Shown here: one piece after another, positions 47,601 to 51,962 of the stretch | Layout: every line of letters starts with the position of its first letter | Position numbering within the stretch: the first letter of the stretch is position 1 | Source of the DNA: Bathymodiolus brooksi | Taxonomy: Eukaryota; Mollusca; Bivalvia; Mytilida; Modiolidae | Length of the DNA: 64,000 nt | Assembly (NCBI GenBank): GCA_963680875.1 | Contig: OY804584.1 | Span: 91,882,031-91,946,030 of the forward strand | Reading direction: 5' to 3' | Notes under the pieces: model-generated | The model's input: only the letters and a program-made list of their open reading frames with translations | Told to the model about the DNA's origin: nothing | Databases searched by the model: none | Program-made: the position numbers and the translations under genes

Positions 47601-48185
47601 TAGCCTTCATCACATACGTGCATACTCTCTGGAATAGCCTTCATTACATACGTGCATACTCTCTGGAATAGCCTTCATCACATACGTGCATACTCTCTGG
47701 AATAGCCTTCATCACATACGTGCATACTCTCTGGAATAGCCTTCATCACATACGTGCATACTCTCTGGAATAGCCTTCATCACATACGTGCATACTCTCT
47801 GGAATAGCCTTCATCACATACGTGCATACTCTCTGGAATAGCCTTCATCACATACGTGCATACTCTCTGGAATAGCCTTCATCACATACGTGCATACTCT
47901 CTGGAATAGCCTTCATTACATACGTGCATACTCTCTGGAATAGCCTTCATTACATACGTGCATACTCTCTGGAATAGCCTTCATTACATACGTGCATACT
48001 CTCTGGAATAGCCTTCATCACATACGTGCATACTCTCTGGAATAGCCTTCATCACATACGTGCATACTCGAAAGAATGGACAAAATATACGTGGCAATTA
48101 ATTTGCAGGAAACTGTATAACCTGTACTGTATGTTGCTTTTCAGATGTTCCGGACGAACCTCCTTTATATACAGAAGACCCATGA
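14555..48185 (+). CDS. Single-pass receptor: signal peptide, N-glycan-rich domain, EB/EGF modules, SEA, cbEGF, TM, sorting-motif tail (18 exons)
   Basis: Joined exons: 14555-14633, 20572-21525, 23434-24453, 25608-25739, 26594-26731, 31913-32053, 33068-33202, 34740-34928, 36448-36611, 37358-37536, 38300-38370, 39670-39825, 41161-41191, 41559-41612, 41826-41860, 44126-44216, 45419-45540, 48145-48185. Every border is GT/AG, every phase matches, and the sum is 3732 bases (1243 residues plus stop). Layout: signal peptide 1-26; unrecognised N-glycan-rich domain to about 300; some 14 EB/EGF-like cysteine modules to about 930; SEA domain about 932-1044; calcium-binding EGF 1068-1120; short stalk; membrane segment about 1161-1179; tail 1180-1243 with YVPV, EEQNLL and PPLY. 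These tail motifs are known signals for clathrin adaptors (first two) and Nedd4-type WW domains (last), so an endocytosed, ubiquitin-regulated surface receptor is inferred. Ligand unknown. A 33-base phase-1 symmetric exon at 14740-14772 could add 11 residues after exon 1. Confidence 0.85.
15023..15190. mobile_element. MITE with CAGTCAAACCTG ends, copy 1
   Basis: Inverted ends ACAGTCAAACCTGC / GCAGGTTTGACTAT lie within a TA-rich context. The inside has GTGGCCACCTCTATTAAGCA and CCTCTTTTAAGAGGTCACC. A second copy lies at 53834-54016. A TA duplication and ends of this type suggest Tc1/mariner-derived elements; the superfamily is inferred. Confidence 0.75.
15715..15870 (+). repeat. Dispersed repeat family J copy
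   Basis: Contains CACACTGTCGGAACAGTTCC, CATCCAATAGAACAAT and CTTCAATAAAAAGTGGCAGA. Confidence 0.7.
15932..16150 (-). repeat. Dispersed family C copy, reverse orientation
   Basis: Reads GGAGCAGGAACTGCTAACCC, then TTTTGGCCATTGTGTTGTCC, then TACCCCTTTGGTATCGTC. Confidence 0.8.
16805..17220 (+). repeat. Family G copy followed by family D copy
   Basis: 16805-16992 has TTTGGCTATCCTGTGTATGA and the AAATGCGTCATGTGCCCGTA end of family G. 17000-17220 has GTTAGAGCGAACCGAAGTGT, AACACAACACAGAAGACTAA and the GGATGAACCCAGGTTCTCGC end of family D. Confidence 0.7.
17430..17650 (+). repeat. Dispersed family C copy
   Basis: Reads ACCAAAGGGGTTATCAGAAT, AATGGCCAAAAGAAAAAAAG and CTCCACTAGTGGCACCCGTC. From 17650 to 18390 I see only AT-rich intron sequence. 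Confidence 0.85.
18395..18630 (+). repeat. Dispersed repeat family F, copy 1
   Basis: Nearly identical to 23085-23320: AGTGACAGCCGGAA, then GCCGTAATGAAAGCGGGAGG, CACCATTTCTTTAGAAATG and the TTATGAGTTTTGACTTTCCC end. Both copies lie in receptor introns in the same orientation. Confidence 0.85.
18640..18800 (+). repeat. Dispersed repeat family J copy
   Basis: Contains ATACCACACTGTCGAAACAA, TTCCTGGCTTGGTACAGGCA and TTCAATAAAGAGTGAAGGCG. It shows an ancestral single copy of the segment amplified at 19580-20345. Confidence 0.75.
19050..19222 (+). repeat. SINE family A copy
   Basis: Reads CACTAAAGTTGTGAATTCCA, GGTGTACTCGATACAACATT and CAGGTCGGCGGTTTTCTCCG, in head-first orientation. Confidence 0.8.
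19580..20345 (+). repeat. 37-base minisatellite, about 20 units
   Basis: The unit is AAATACCAACTGTCAGAAGA plus GTTCAATAATCCATATA, with few variants (ACC A[AC]TG, CATTTGA, AAACTACC). It lies in intron 1 and ends about 230 bases before the exon 2 acceptor. Both flanks are family J sequence: before it AAATGAAACATGAAAAATACC, after it TAGCACACACATATACATGC and CTTCAATAAAAGTGGCGGGG. Confidence 0.95.
20572..21525 (+). CDS. Receptor exon 2 (N-glycan-rich N-terminal domain)
   Basis: A 954-base exon between a TTTACAG acceptor and a strong GTAAGT donor, phase 1 on both sides. It encodes about 318 residues with roughly 20 Asn-X-Ser/Thr sites and about 18 cysteines. The first 270 residues do not resemble a domain I know. 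The last 45 ([19 protein letters not shown] onwards) start the EB-type cysteine pattern continued in exon 3. The high sequon density implies a heavily glycosylated outer tip of the receptor. Confidence 0.85.
21675..21930 (+). repeat. Dispersed family D copy
   Basis: Contains GAATGCCGAAGGGACAATCT, AAACACAACAATACAACACA and TGGTTCTCGCCAATGATAAA, with a short internal duplication of the CCTAGGGGGTGAAC segment. Confidence 0.7.
21948..22265 (-). mobile_element. tRNA-derived SINE family B copy
   Basis: On the minus strand it has a B-box-like GGGTTCGAGTCCTG in a tRNA-like head near 22250-22200 and the ATATGGCTAAAAAGTTCC tail. Diverged and shorter than the copy at 9382. Confidence 0.75.
23085..23320 (+). 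repeat. Dispersed repeat family F, copy 2
   Basis: Matches 18395-18630 almost throughout; followed directly by a short family C remnant (TTTGGCCATTACACTGTCTG). Confidence 0.85.
23434..24453 (+). CDS. Receptor exon 3 (eight EB/EGF-like modules)
   Basis: A 1020-base exon, phase 1 in (TTTGTAG acceptor) and phase 1 out. It encodes eight consecutive modules of about 42 residues with the pattern GDxCxxDxDCxxxxxxSxCxNGxCxCxxGYxxxxxxxCxxR, six cysteines each. Examples are [12 protein letters not shown] and [12 protein letters not shown]. The pattern fits the EB / EGF-like families of secreted and receptor proteins. Unlike the single-module exons that follow, no intron separates these eight. Confidence 0.9.
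24527..24625 (-). repeat. SINE family A, partial copy
   Basis: GTTTAACACCACTCAATACT followed by TCGTGATGGTCAGTTTTATT; truncated after the central block. Confidence 0.7.
24955..25280 (-). mobile_element. tRNA-derived SINE family B copy
   Basis: On the minus strand the head has TGGTGTAATGGGCAGACAGC and GTGTTCGAGTCCAG; the tail is TAGCTACAAAATTGATAATT and GGCGTTAAACAGCC. Confidence 0.8.
25290..25510 (+). repeat. Dispersed family C copy
   Basis: Reads ATCAAAGGGGTAATCAGAAA, AATGGCCAAAAGAAAAAGGA and GCTCCACATGTGACACC. It directly follows the SINE B head. Confidence 0.85.
25608..25739 (+). CDS. Receptor exon 4 (one EB/EGF-like module)
   Basis: A 132-base phase 1-1 exon (TTTTCAG acceptor, GTATGT donor) with one six-cysteine module: [20 protein letters not shown], then CLCVAGYDE and ECVKR. 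Confidence 0.9.
26320..26480 (+). repeat. Tandem duplication of a family J segment
   Basis: AGGTCAGGAGGGTGGCCGGT and the following CATGTATGTGTTGAGGTG occur about 2.7 times (period near 56). The flank AACTTTTTGTTGAGGTGTCT is family J in reverse. Confidence 0.75.
26594..26731 (+). CDS. Receptor exon 5 (one EB/EGF-like module)
   Basis: A 138-base phase 1-1 exon (ATTTAAG acceptor, GTAAGT donor) encoding [20 protein letters not shown], then [18 protein letters not shown]. The last part of the exon is partly duplicated in the intron at 26745-26785 (TTTGTTTCTGACAACAACTT), without a usable donor. Confidence 0.85.
27755..27915 (+). repeat. Dispersed family C copy
   Basis: Contains CAAAGGGGTAATAATAAACC, AACCATGATCTACAAAACAC and CACTATTGGCGCCAGTCGT. 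Confidence 0.75.
27995..28190 (+). repeat. Two-unit tandem repeat, 98-base unit
   Basis: TCATGAACAGATCGTTTAAC recurs exactly 98 bases on, with near-identical content (CACACTTGGCTCTACCACAT). Each unit contains the palindrome AGATCGGTTAAACGATCT. From 28195 to 28790 I see nothing else recognisable. Confidence 0.9.
28795..28975 (+). repeat. Dispersed family C copy
   Basis: Reads ACCAAAGGTGTAGTCAGAAT, ACAACACAATGGACAAAAGA and AAAACCGGGGGTGAACTCAT. Confidence 0.85.
29148..29380 (+). repeat. 57-base minisatellite, four units
   Basis: TTCTGGAATAATACATTCCA plus CTGTCTATAAAACACCTATA and AATAAACATGTTGGC repeats four times with practically no differences. The period is a multiple of three, so a minus-strand frame stays open through all units; this is a by-product of the period. 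Confidence 0.92.
29515..29960. repeat. Two opposed family C copies
   Basis: 29515-29690 is family C in reverse with an internal duplication of TTTTGACCATTG.ATT. 29760-29955 is a forward copy (AATGTCCAAAAGAAAAAGGA, AAAACCGGGAGTGGTCTCAG). Confidence 0.8.
30065..30480 (+). repeat. Dispersed repeat family I, copy 2, with perfect hairpin
   Basis: Matches 11140-11495 and ends in an inverted repeat at 30327-30471. Arms of about 54 bases (AAGAATTGAATGCATTCTTT and onward) pair perfectly around a 36-base loop. Confidence 0.85.
31350..31882 (+). repeat. 48-base minisatellite (about 10 units) ending 30 bases before an exon
   Basis: The unit is ACATATTTATTAAGTGTTGT, TTAAACGTACACCATGGAAG and CATACATT. 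The first units are degenerate and variable in length; the last five are nearly identical. The array ends at 31882, and the pyrimidine tract and TAG acceptor of receptor exon 6 follow directly. Confidence 0.92.
31913..32053 (+). CDS. Receptor exon 6 (one EB/EGF-like module)
   Basis: A 141-base phase 1-1 exon (ACTGTAG acceptor, GTAAGT donor) encoding [20 protein letters not shown], then [20 protein letters not shown]. The cysteine spacing fits the module. Confidence 0.88.
32075..32330 (-). mobile_element. SINE family A, near full length
   Basis: Starts TTGGTTGGTCGATTGGTTTA and ends with CACTGATTGCACATGTAGTT and ACCATACGATCACGACCATG. In head orientation it has a B-box-like stretch. It begins only about 25 bases past the exon 6 donor. 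Confidence 0.85.
32340..32500 (+). repeat. Dispersed family C copy
   Basis: ACCATAAGCCGTAAATCGAA, then AACAATAATCTACAAAATAC, then CCTCCCTAAAAACGGGAATG. A further fragment (AAGATACCAAATGGATAATC) lies at 32605-32670. Confidence 0.75.
33068..33202 (+). CDS. Receptor exon 7 (one EB/EGF-like module)
   Basis: A 135-base phase 1-1 exon (CATTCAG acceptor, GTAAGT donor) encoding [20 protein letters not shown], then [18 protein letters not shown]. Confidence 0.88.
33485..33790. repeat. Two family G copies in inverted arrangement
   Basis: 33485-33635 reads forward (TTTGGCTTTCAAATGTTGTT ... AAACGCATCGTGCAT). 33640-33790 reads in reverse (CCGTTTCTGGAATAACACAT ... AGCGCATAAACAGAATGGCC). A SINE B tail fragment follows at 33822-33960. 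Confidence 0.7.
33960..34133. mobile_element. Harbinger-like MITE, truncated copy
   Basis: The right end has a C run of about 18 bases, then AACTTAAATGGTCCATCCC and TAA. The inside keeps ATTTTTTTCAGCATCATTAG. The left end is missing. Confidence 0.7.
34215..34575 (+). repeat. 32-base minisatellite, about 11 units
   Basis: The unit is CTCGATACAAATTTCTTTAT plus TATATATTATGT, with TTTC/TTGC and GTCT/GGCT/AGCT variants. It ends about 165 bases before receptor exon 8. Three overlapping plus-strand frames stay open through it only because of its composition. Confidence 0.93.
34740..34928 (+). CDS. Receptor exon 8 (divergent cysteine module)
   Basis: A 189-base phase 1-1 exon (ATAACAG acceptor, GTTTGT donor). 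It encodes about 63 residues with [20 protein letters not shown] and [16 protein letters not shown]: six cysteines but wider spacing than the other modules. The acceptor 20 bases upstream (GCACAG) would give a stop, so this one was chosen. Confidence 0.85.
35135..35430 (-). repeat. Family C copy with internal tandem triplication
   Basis: GAGCGCCAGATTTCACC followed by TTTTAGTAGGGTTCGTGTTG is present three times with a period near 61 (from about 35172, 35233 and 35294). The remainder is family C in reverse. Confidence 0.8.
35815..35960 (-). repeat. Dispersed repeat family J copy
   Basis: AGTACCTGCACCATGCCAGG, GCGGTCATGTATTTGTGTGT and AACTGTTCAGACAGTGTGAT are the reverse of the family. Confidence 0.7.
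36448..36611 (+). CDS. Receptor exon 9 (SEA domain, first half)
   Basis: A 164-base exon, phase 1 in (TTTACAG) and phase 0 out (CAG then GTTTTA). It begins with a strand-like [15 protein letters not shown] and then [18 protein letters not shown]. This fits beta-1 and the first helix of a SEA domain and continues in exon 10. Confidence 0.8.
37160..37345 (-). repeat. Dispersed repeat family J copy
   Basis: CCCACTTTTTATTGAAGTGC, GTACCAAGCCAAGAAAATGA and GAAACTGTTCCGACTGGGTT; it ends about 15 bases from the exon 10 acceptor. Confidence 0.75.
37358..37536 (+). CDS. Receptor exon 10 (SEA domain, second half)
   Basis: A 179-base exon, phase 0 in (CTTTAG) and phase 2 out (GTAGGA). It encodes [20 protein letters not shown], then [20 protein letters not shown], then a helix [12 protein letters not shown]. 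Length and strand/helix order fit SEA. The autoproteolysis motif GSVVV is replaced by a GLQASALL stretch, so self-cleavage is not expected. Confidence 0.8.
38300..38370 (+). CDS. Receptor exon 11 (end of SEA / linker)
   Basis: A 71-base exon, phase 2 in (TTTGTAG) and phase 1 out (GTAAGT), encoding [20 protein letters not shown]. Both phases match its neighbours. Confidence 0.8.
38395..38850 (+). repeat. Family C copy split by Harbinger-like MITE
   Basis: Family C reads up to ATCGAATAA at about 38530 and resumes at 38788 with CACGAACCCCACTAAAAACC. The MITE sits between TAA duplicates, giving a relative age: family C first, MITE later. Confidence 0.85.
38531..38787. mobile_element. PIF/Harbinger-like MITE, second full copy
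   Basis: Ends GGGAACAACCATTTAACTTG / CAAGTTAAATGGTCGGTCCC flanked by TAA on both sides. The body is about 85-90% like the copy at 6004-6279, including the inner C run. Confidence 0.8.
38950..39270 (+). repeat. Family D copy with five 29-base E-box units
   Basis: Family D start (AACCGATGGGGCAATCAAAA) and end (ACCCCACCAAAAACCTTGGA) surround five units at 39020-39150 of ACACAAGTCACGTGACGAAA plus ACAAACAAA. Each unit has the palindrome TCACGTGA or a one-base variant. Confidence 0.85.
39420..39590 (+). repeat. Dispersed family C copy
   Basis: AATGGCCAAATGATAATGGA, AACAATGATCTACAAAACAA and CGAACCCCACTAAAACCC. It ends about 80 bases before exon 12. Confidence 0.8.
39670..39825 (+). CDS. Receptor exon 12 (calcium-binding EGF)
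   Basis: A 156-base phase 1-1 exon (ATTGTAG acceptor, GTACGT donor). It encodes [20 protein letters not shown], then [18 protein letters not shown] and a last Cys. The D-x-D-E-C start and C-x-N-T-Y-G-S-Y-x-C-x-C pattern are those of a calcium-binding EGF with the Asp/Asn hydroxylation consensus. Confidence 0.92.
40471..40616. repeat. Hairpin element with 62-base arms
   Basis: CTTTTCAGGAGTTCATGCAT onward pairs with ATGCATGAACTCCTGAAAAG. The arms include GTAAACGGTGCCGATG and leave a loop of about 22 bases. Probably a small foldback MITE. Confidence 0.85.
40650..40810 (+). repeat. Dispersed family C copy, diverged
   Basis: AGGACAAAAGAAAAAGTACA, AACTATGATCCATAAAACAC and AGCGGGGATGAACTCAAATT. 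Confidence 0.7.
41161..41191 (+). CDS. Receptor exon 13 (31-base stalk exon)
   Basis: Phase 1 in (TTTGTAG) and phase 2 out (GTAAGT), encoding EVAKIIYSK. It is supported by both borders and by the overall frame; on its own it would be weak. Confidence 0.65.
41559..41612 (+). CDS. Receptor exon 14 (54-base stalk exon)
   Basis: Phase 2 in (CTTTCAG) and phase 2 out (GTGAGA), encoding [17 protein letters not shown]. The other two frames stop early, so only this phase works, and it is the phase required. Confidence 0.65.
41826..41860 (+). CDS. Receptor exon 15 (35-base juxtamembrane exon)
   Basis: Phase 2 in (TTTGTAG) and phase 1 out (GTAAGT), encoding [12 protein letters not shown] with a close cysteine pair just outside the membrane segment. 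Confidence 0.7.
42040..42405 (+). repeat. 75-base minisatellite, about five units
   Basis: Units contain ATTGGTACATGTATGGGTCT, TTGGAAATTTAGAATAAATC and GTAGGTACAGAAAAATGTAA. The period is a multiple of three, so long frames remain open on both strands by chance. It lies in the intron before the transmembrane exon. Confidence 0.9.
42790..44000. mobile_element. Small DNA transposon with subunit-built terminal inverted repeats
   Basis: The left end (42790-42910) is a chain of TGGACATCTCGGTACT / TGGACATTTCGGTACT units. The right end (43912-43995) is the same in reverse (AGTACCGAGATGTCCA units). Between them on the minus strand is a zinc-finger exon of a type found in transposon proteins. The size suggests a deleted, non-autonomous copy. 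The class is inferred; exact termini are uncertain. Confidence 0.6.
43395..43503 (-). CDS. Zinc-finger (PHD-like) first exon of a transposon-related protein
   Basis: From the ATG at 43503 it encodes [20 protein letters not shown], then [17 protein letters not shown], ending at a GTAAGA donor (phase 1). The C-x2-C...C-x2-C-x4-H-x2-C order is that of a PHD-like zinc finger. No following exon is visible within the element, so it is probably a remnant. Confidence 0.6.
44126..44216 (+). CDS. Receptor exon 16 (transmembrane segment)
   Basis: A 91-base exon, phase 1 in (TTCATAG) and phase 2 out (GTAAGT), encoding [20 protein letters not shown] and then YSKKKEILK. It is a clear single membrane span followed by a basic stop-transfer cluster. 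Confidence 0.88.
44371..44552 (-). repeat. SINE family A copy
   Basis: GGTGTTTAACGCCACTTTCA, GGAAACCAGAGTACCCGGAC and TATCGAGTACACCTCGCCAT. It has an 8-base insertion (ACATGTAT) compared with other copies. Confidence 0.8.
45419..45540 (+). CDS. Receptor exon 17 (cytoplasmic tail with sorting motifs)
   Basis: A 122-base exon, phase 2 in (TTTGCAG) and phase 1 out (GTATCT). It encodes [20 protein letters not shown], then [24 protein letters not shown] (1194-1197) fits YxxPhi, EEQNLL (1216-1221) fits the acidic di-leucine signal, and RKAS resembles a basophilic-kinase site. These assignments are by pattern. Confidence 0.82.
45600..45800 (-). repeat. Dispersed family C copy, reverse orientation
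   Basis: GGGTGCCGTATGTGGAGCAG, GTTGCTCGATCTTTAGTTTT and TACCCCTTTGGTATTTTCAA. A second diverged one lies at 46160-46345. Confidence 0.75.
46560..48070 (+). repeat. 34-base minisatellite, about 44 units
   Basis: The unit is CTCTCTGGAATAGCCTTCAT plus CACATACGTGCATA. Nearly all units are identical apart from one site (CATCACA versus CATTACA), which alternates irregularly along the array; one unit has CCCTCTGGAATAGTC. The first unit or two are degenerate. It lies in the last intron of the receptor gene and ends about 75 bases before the final exon. Confidence 0.97.
48145..48185 (+). CDS. Receptor exon 18 (C-terminus, PPxY motif)
   Basis: A CTTTTCAG acceptor, phase 1 in, encoding [12 protein letters not shown] and TGA at 48183-48185. 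PPLY fits PPxY, the WW-domain ligand of Nedd4-type ubiquitin ligases. Confidence 0.8.
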
Positions 48186-48220
48186 ATCTGGCAATCACAA
48201 GACACTGAACAATCTTAAGA

Positions 48221-48226
48221 AATAAA
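48221..48226 (+). terminator. Poly(A) signal AATAAA of the receptor gene
   Basis: AATAAA lies 36 bases after the stop codon, a suitable place for 3' end formation, though rather close. Confidence 0.5.
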
Positions 48227-48377
48227 TTGATGGCAGAATCATAAGAAACTTGTCTGCAATTATTTTCAATTTGATTTTAAAGATATTTACTTTACCTTAA
48301 TTATATTTGTTGTTGGTTAATATTTAAAATTAGTAACGGATATAAAGCTCCCGGAAGATGCAGCTGGGCCCCTTCGA

Positions 48378-48570
48378 GTGACTGAGTGAGTGATTGTTGC
48401 ATGATTACCAGTAATTTTCATCTACATCATGGTGAGAACAAGTTTTTACATTAGATGAGATGATAATGACTGCTTTGCACTAGTAAGACCAACAGTTTTT
48501 AACTCAGTCAAACATATTTATTCCATGCCATGATGTAGATTTGGCTGTGCTTAACTCGGTCATTGTGGGT
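48378..48570 (-). repeat. SINE family B, partial diverged copy
   Basis: GTGAGTGATTGTTGCATGAT, ACATCATGGTGAGAACAAGT; lacks the tRNA-like head. Confidence 0.65.
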
Positions 48571-48609
48571 TGAAGGAGATCCTATGAAGAAAATCCTAAG
48601 ACTACTTAA

Positions 48610-48730
48610 AGCTTTTTTGTAGATCACCATTTATCCTTTTGTCCTTTTCATTTTGGTCATTGTGTTGTCTGTCCTTCTTCTATTTATAGCTTTTGATTAC
48701 CCCTTTGGTACCTTCAAACTTGTCTTATAA
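48610..48730 (-). repeat. Dispersed family C, partial reverse copy
   Basis: TTTTTGTAGATCACCATTTA, TCATTGTGTTGTCTGTCCTT and TACCCCTTTGGTACCTTCAA. Confidence 0.75.
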
Positions 48731-48797
48731 TCTTAACATGACTACAGTACAAACTTTCATTTTCTTTGTAACATAAAATAGTAAATATATATAGATT

Positions 48798-48945
48798 ACA
48801 GACGCTGATGAAGCTTGTCGGTCAAGCGAAATATCCGTCAACTTGATTATAATTATAATCTTTTTGTAGACTTATAGTTATTTTTGTTATATTTGAACAC
48901 CTTTTTTTGGTGTTGTTGTGCTACATTTTAGACGTTTATATATAT
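48798..48945 (+). repeat. Dispersed repeat family E, copy 2
   Basis: Almost identical to 300-455 (CAGACGCTGATGAAGCTTGT ... GTTGTTGTGCTACATTTTAG), suggesting recent spread. Confidence 0.8.
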
Positions 48946-49436
48946 ATATATCGATTGTGTGCATTAACAATGACAACTAGACTTCCATGAAACTTATATC
49001 TCTCAGGTAATGAATCGTGAAATTTTACTTGATTTTGTATGGAAGTCTAAAGTTCCTCATGGTCTTCTAGCCAAGTTTAATGTTTTTTTTTTGTCTTAGT
49101 TGTGTAGATCAGATTCATATAAGATTCCAACACTTGGCAGAGTACCAAAAAAATCCAAAGGTCAGGTTATATAAATTTCCAACAACTGGCACAATGCCAA
49201 AGTCCATGGCATTTCACAATTTGATAAACATTTTCTTGCATAATCAATGACCTTTGATTTCAGTTGATATCATAATAATTTATAAACCCAATTAATGCCT
49301 GTGTCTCTGGATTGTCCATTCTTGATTAATTGCTCTTTCAGTCTTTGAAACATTTTTTAACCATGACTCTGTCTCTATATATCACTTTCTTCAGTTTAAA
49401 ATTCCTTGTATCAACTTAATTAATTGTATAATAATA

Positions 49437-49700
49437 TAGAGTGATTGTTATTTAATGCCAGGTGATCAATGATTCAGCTATATCATGGCTACCGGTAATA
49501 AGTTTCTTCTTTTGTTGAGAAAATAATGATGCCTTCTCACACTGTACCAACTTGTCAAGTTGAATTTATCTTATATCATATTACTAGCTCACCGAAACAC
49601 AGTCCATTGGACAATATATGATAACTCTATGCTTAACATTATTCTGATTCCAATTATATCACTACCTGGGGAAGTTTGGGCCCATAAAACATGTTTAACC
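49437..49700 (-). repeat. SINE family B, diverged partial copy
   Basis: AGAGTGATTGTTATTTAATG, TTCAGCTATATCATGGCTAC and CCATTGGACAATATATGATA. Confidence 0.55.
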
Positions 49701-49873
49701 CTGTCACTTATTTCATATATAAAATATAACAATTTAAATACACATTATAATGTACATAGATCAAGTTTAGAAATATACACAAATCTATCATCACAAAAAT
49801 AAATAAGAAAATAAACAATTTCTTATCATATACAATAATTTTAAAACAAAACAGAAAACAAAAGATATATACC

Positions 49874-50038
49874 CATTACATACATAGTGTGGTGGTACAA
49901 TATTTTGTATCAGGTCGAGTCTGTTGTGTGAACCAGTATCACTAAGAGTCACGATAGCGACGAGTTGTGATGCGGTTAATTCACGCAACAGACAAGACCT
50001 GATACACAGTTTTGTACCACCACACTATGTATGTAATA
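49874..50038. repeat. Hairpin element with 58-base arms
   Basis: ATTACATACATAGTGTGGTG through ATCAGGTCGAGTCTGTTG pairs with CAACAGACAAGACCTGAT through CACCACACTATGTATGTAAT. A related fragment (CACCACAGTGTGGTGATACA) is at 50270-50300, so 49874-50300 may be one larger foldback element. Confidence 0.8.
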
Positions 50039-50558
50039 AGTTTATCTAACATTTCAATAAAAACGAATTTTAAACAAATAGCAAGGGTTGAATTAAAATG
50101 TGTACAATATCCTGAGGGAGACTACATTTTTTGTATGACGTCACGTTATTCTTTCCGTTCATTCACCAACGTCAGGTTACTGTGTTTTGTCTCACATTCC
50201 AATGATAAGACGTCATGTCAAAGTAGTTCGGCAGAGAACGTCTCGTGCAACGTCGCGCCATTCTTTTATCACCACAGTGTGGTGATACAACATCTTGTAT
50301 CAGACAGGCGACTTTCGTTAATTTCAAAGGAAAATGTATATAATATTAGATAATGCCATTTATCATATACTTAGTACCAAATAAAGGAAATTTGCATATA
50401 TAATACTAAAAGAACATTACGACTGTATTTGTCTGCCGTGACTGATATCGATATCAACACCCCTTTATCATACCCCTTAAAATGATATTGATCACGTTAC
50501 TAAAGGTTCATAATACAGAACAAGACTTTCTCATGTTTAAGTATATGATAAACATAAT

Positions 50559-50687
50559 ATGATATGGCTCTTTCCGTATCACATCCTGTATCGACCCTCG
50601 ACCAATATCATCCTCGAGCTAAAGCTCTCGGGATGATATTGGTGTCTCGGGTTGATACGGGATGTGATATGGAAAGAGCCATATAAT
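50559..50687. repeat. Hairpin element with 58-base arms
   Basis: ATATGGCTCTTTCCGTATCA...CAATATCATCCTCGAGC pairs with GCTCTCGGGATGATATTG...GATATGGAAAGAGCCATAT around a tiny loop. Confidence 0.85.
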
Positions 50688-50692
50688 ATTCT

Positions 50693-50942
50693 CTATATAA
50701 TGTGTTTGATTGTGCTTAACACCACTTTGAACAATATTTCAGTTGTGGAGGCAAGTTTTAGTGGTGGAGGAAACAGGAGGACCCGGATAAAACCACTGAC
50801 CTGTCGCAAGTCACTGACAAACTTTATCACATAATGTTGTACACCTCGCCCTGATCGAGATTCGAACTCACAACATCAGTGGTGATAGGCACTGATTGCA
50901 TAGGTAGTAAATCCAACTACCATATGATCACGACAGACGGCC
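50693..50942 (-). mobile_element. SINE family A, near full length
   Basis: CTTAACACCACTTTGAACAA, then AAACCACTGACCTGTCGCAA, then GCACTGATTGCATAGGTAGT and CCATATGATCACGAC. Confidence 0.8.
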
Positions 50943-50949
50943 CCTGCCA

Positions 50950-51960
50950 TATAATGATCTACAAAAAGCTTGTGTATGCCAGAAGATACATGTAATAGTT
51001 CTCATAGTTGTATTCAATATGTTGTGTAAATCTTGTATTATATTGGCTATGCATGTTGCAGCGAGACAGTATGAAATTGACAAAAATGAGAATATATCTT
51101 TTTGAACAATTCAAGGCATTCCATTCATTTTTAAGTAGATGGTGATATAATCCTAAAGTAGAAAGGCAGGAATTTTTCTAGTCTTCCCCAGGGTCAGGTA
51201 AAAGAACCCTTTCCCAATGAAAAATATTCTGAAATCATGCAAAATTCACAAAATTTTCATTCTTATCCCCTTATTTTGATTACCAATTTGAGCAATTTAG
51301 ATTGTAAAAGATATACGAAATATGAAATACTTTAATAAACCAAATAAGGACCCTTGCTGGTTTATAATTTCATACAATGATTACAATGACTAGAATACAT
51401 TAACACAAATTAAATTGATGAATTATAATAGTGATTTACTAGGAGGGAAGCAGGCGATTAAGGGAGATAAAAAATTAACTGCAACACAAATTTTGGTAGA
51501 CTTCACGAAAAAGTGTGAAATAAACAACCATGATATGCAACAATGATTTTGATTCTAGTATACAATATTGTAAATATGTTGGGCCAATTTAATGGTGTTG
51601 TTTTCTTAACATCCTCCACAAGAGGTATGATAATATCTTACTGTGTATATACAGTGACATGAGAATCAACTTCCAAATCTCTTGGACGAGGACAACATCA
51701 CTTCATAAGCTTCATATTCAATTGAACGAGGACAACATTGCTATTTATTTTTCATATTCAAACATTCAATCTTCATACAGGCATATATTATATAAAATGT
51801 TTGCAAACATTTCAATATTTTAAATAACAATTCACAACATTTTCTTATAAAAATAAACAATTTATAAGTTCAAACTTAACAAACAAAAATCTAAATATAT
51901 TTCATCAAATTAATATGTCTACATATATAAAAAAAAAAATGAACAACTTTCAATAAAAAA
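50950..51960. other. Intergenic, nothing recognised
   Basis: AT-rich sequence with no open frame, repeat copy or structure I could support. Confidence 0.6.
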
Positions 51961-51962
51961 TA

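Noticed and set aside
50012..50353. 113-codon plus-strand frame
   Set aside because: It starts within a hairpin element and shows no recognisable domain or splice structure.
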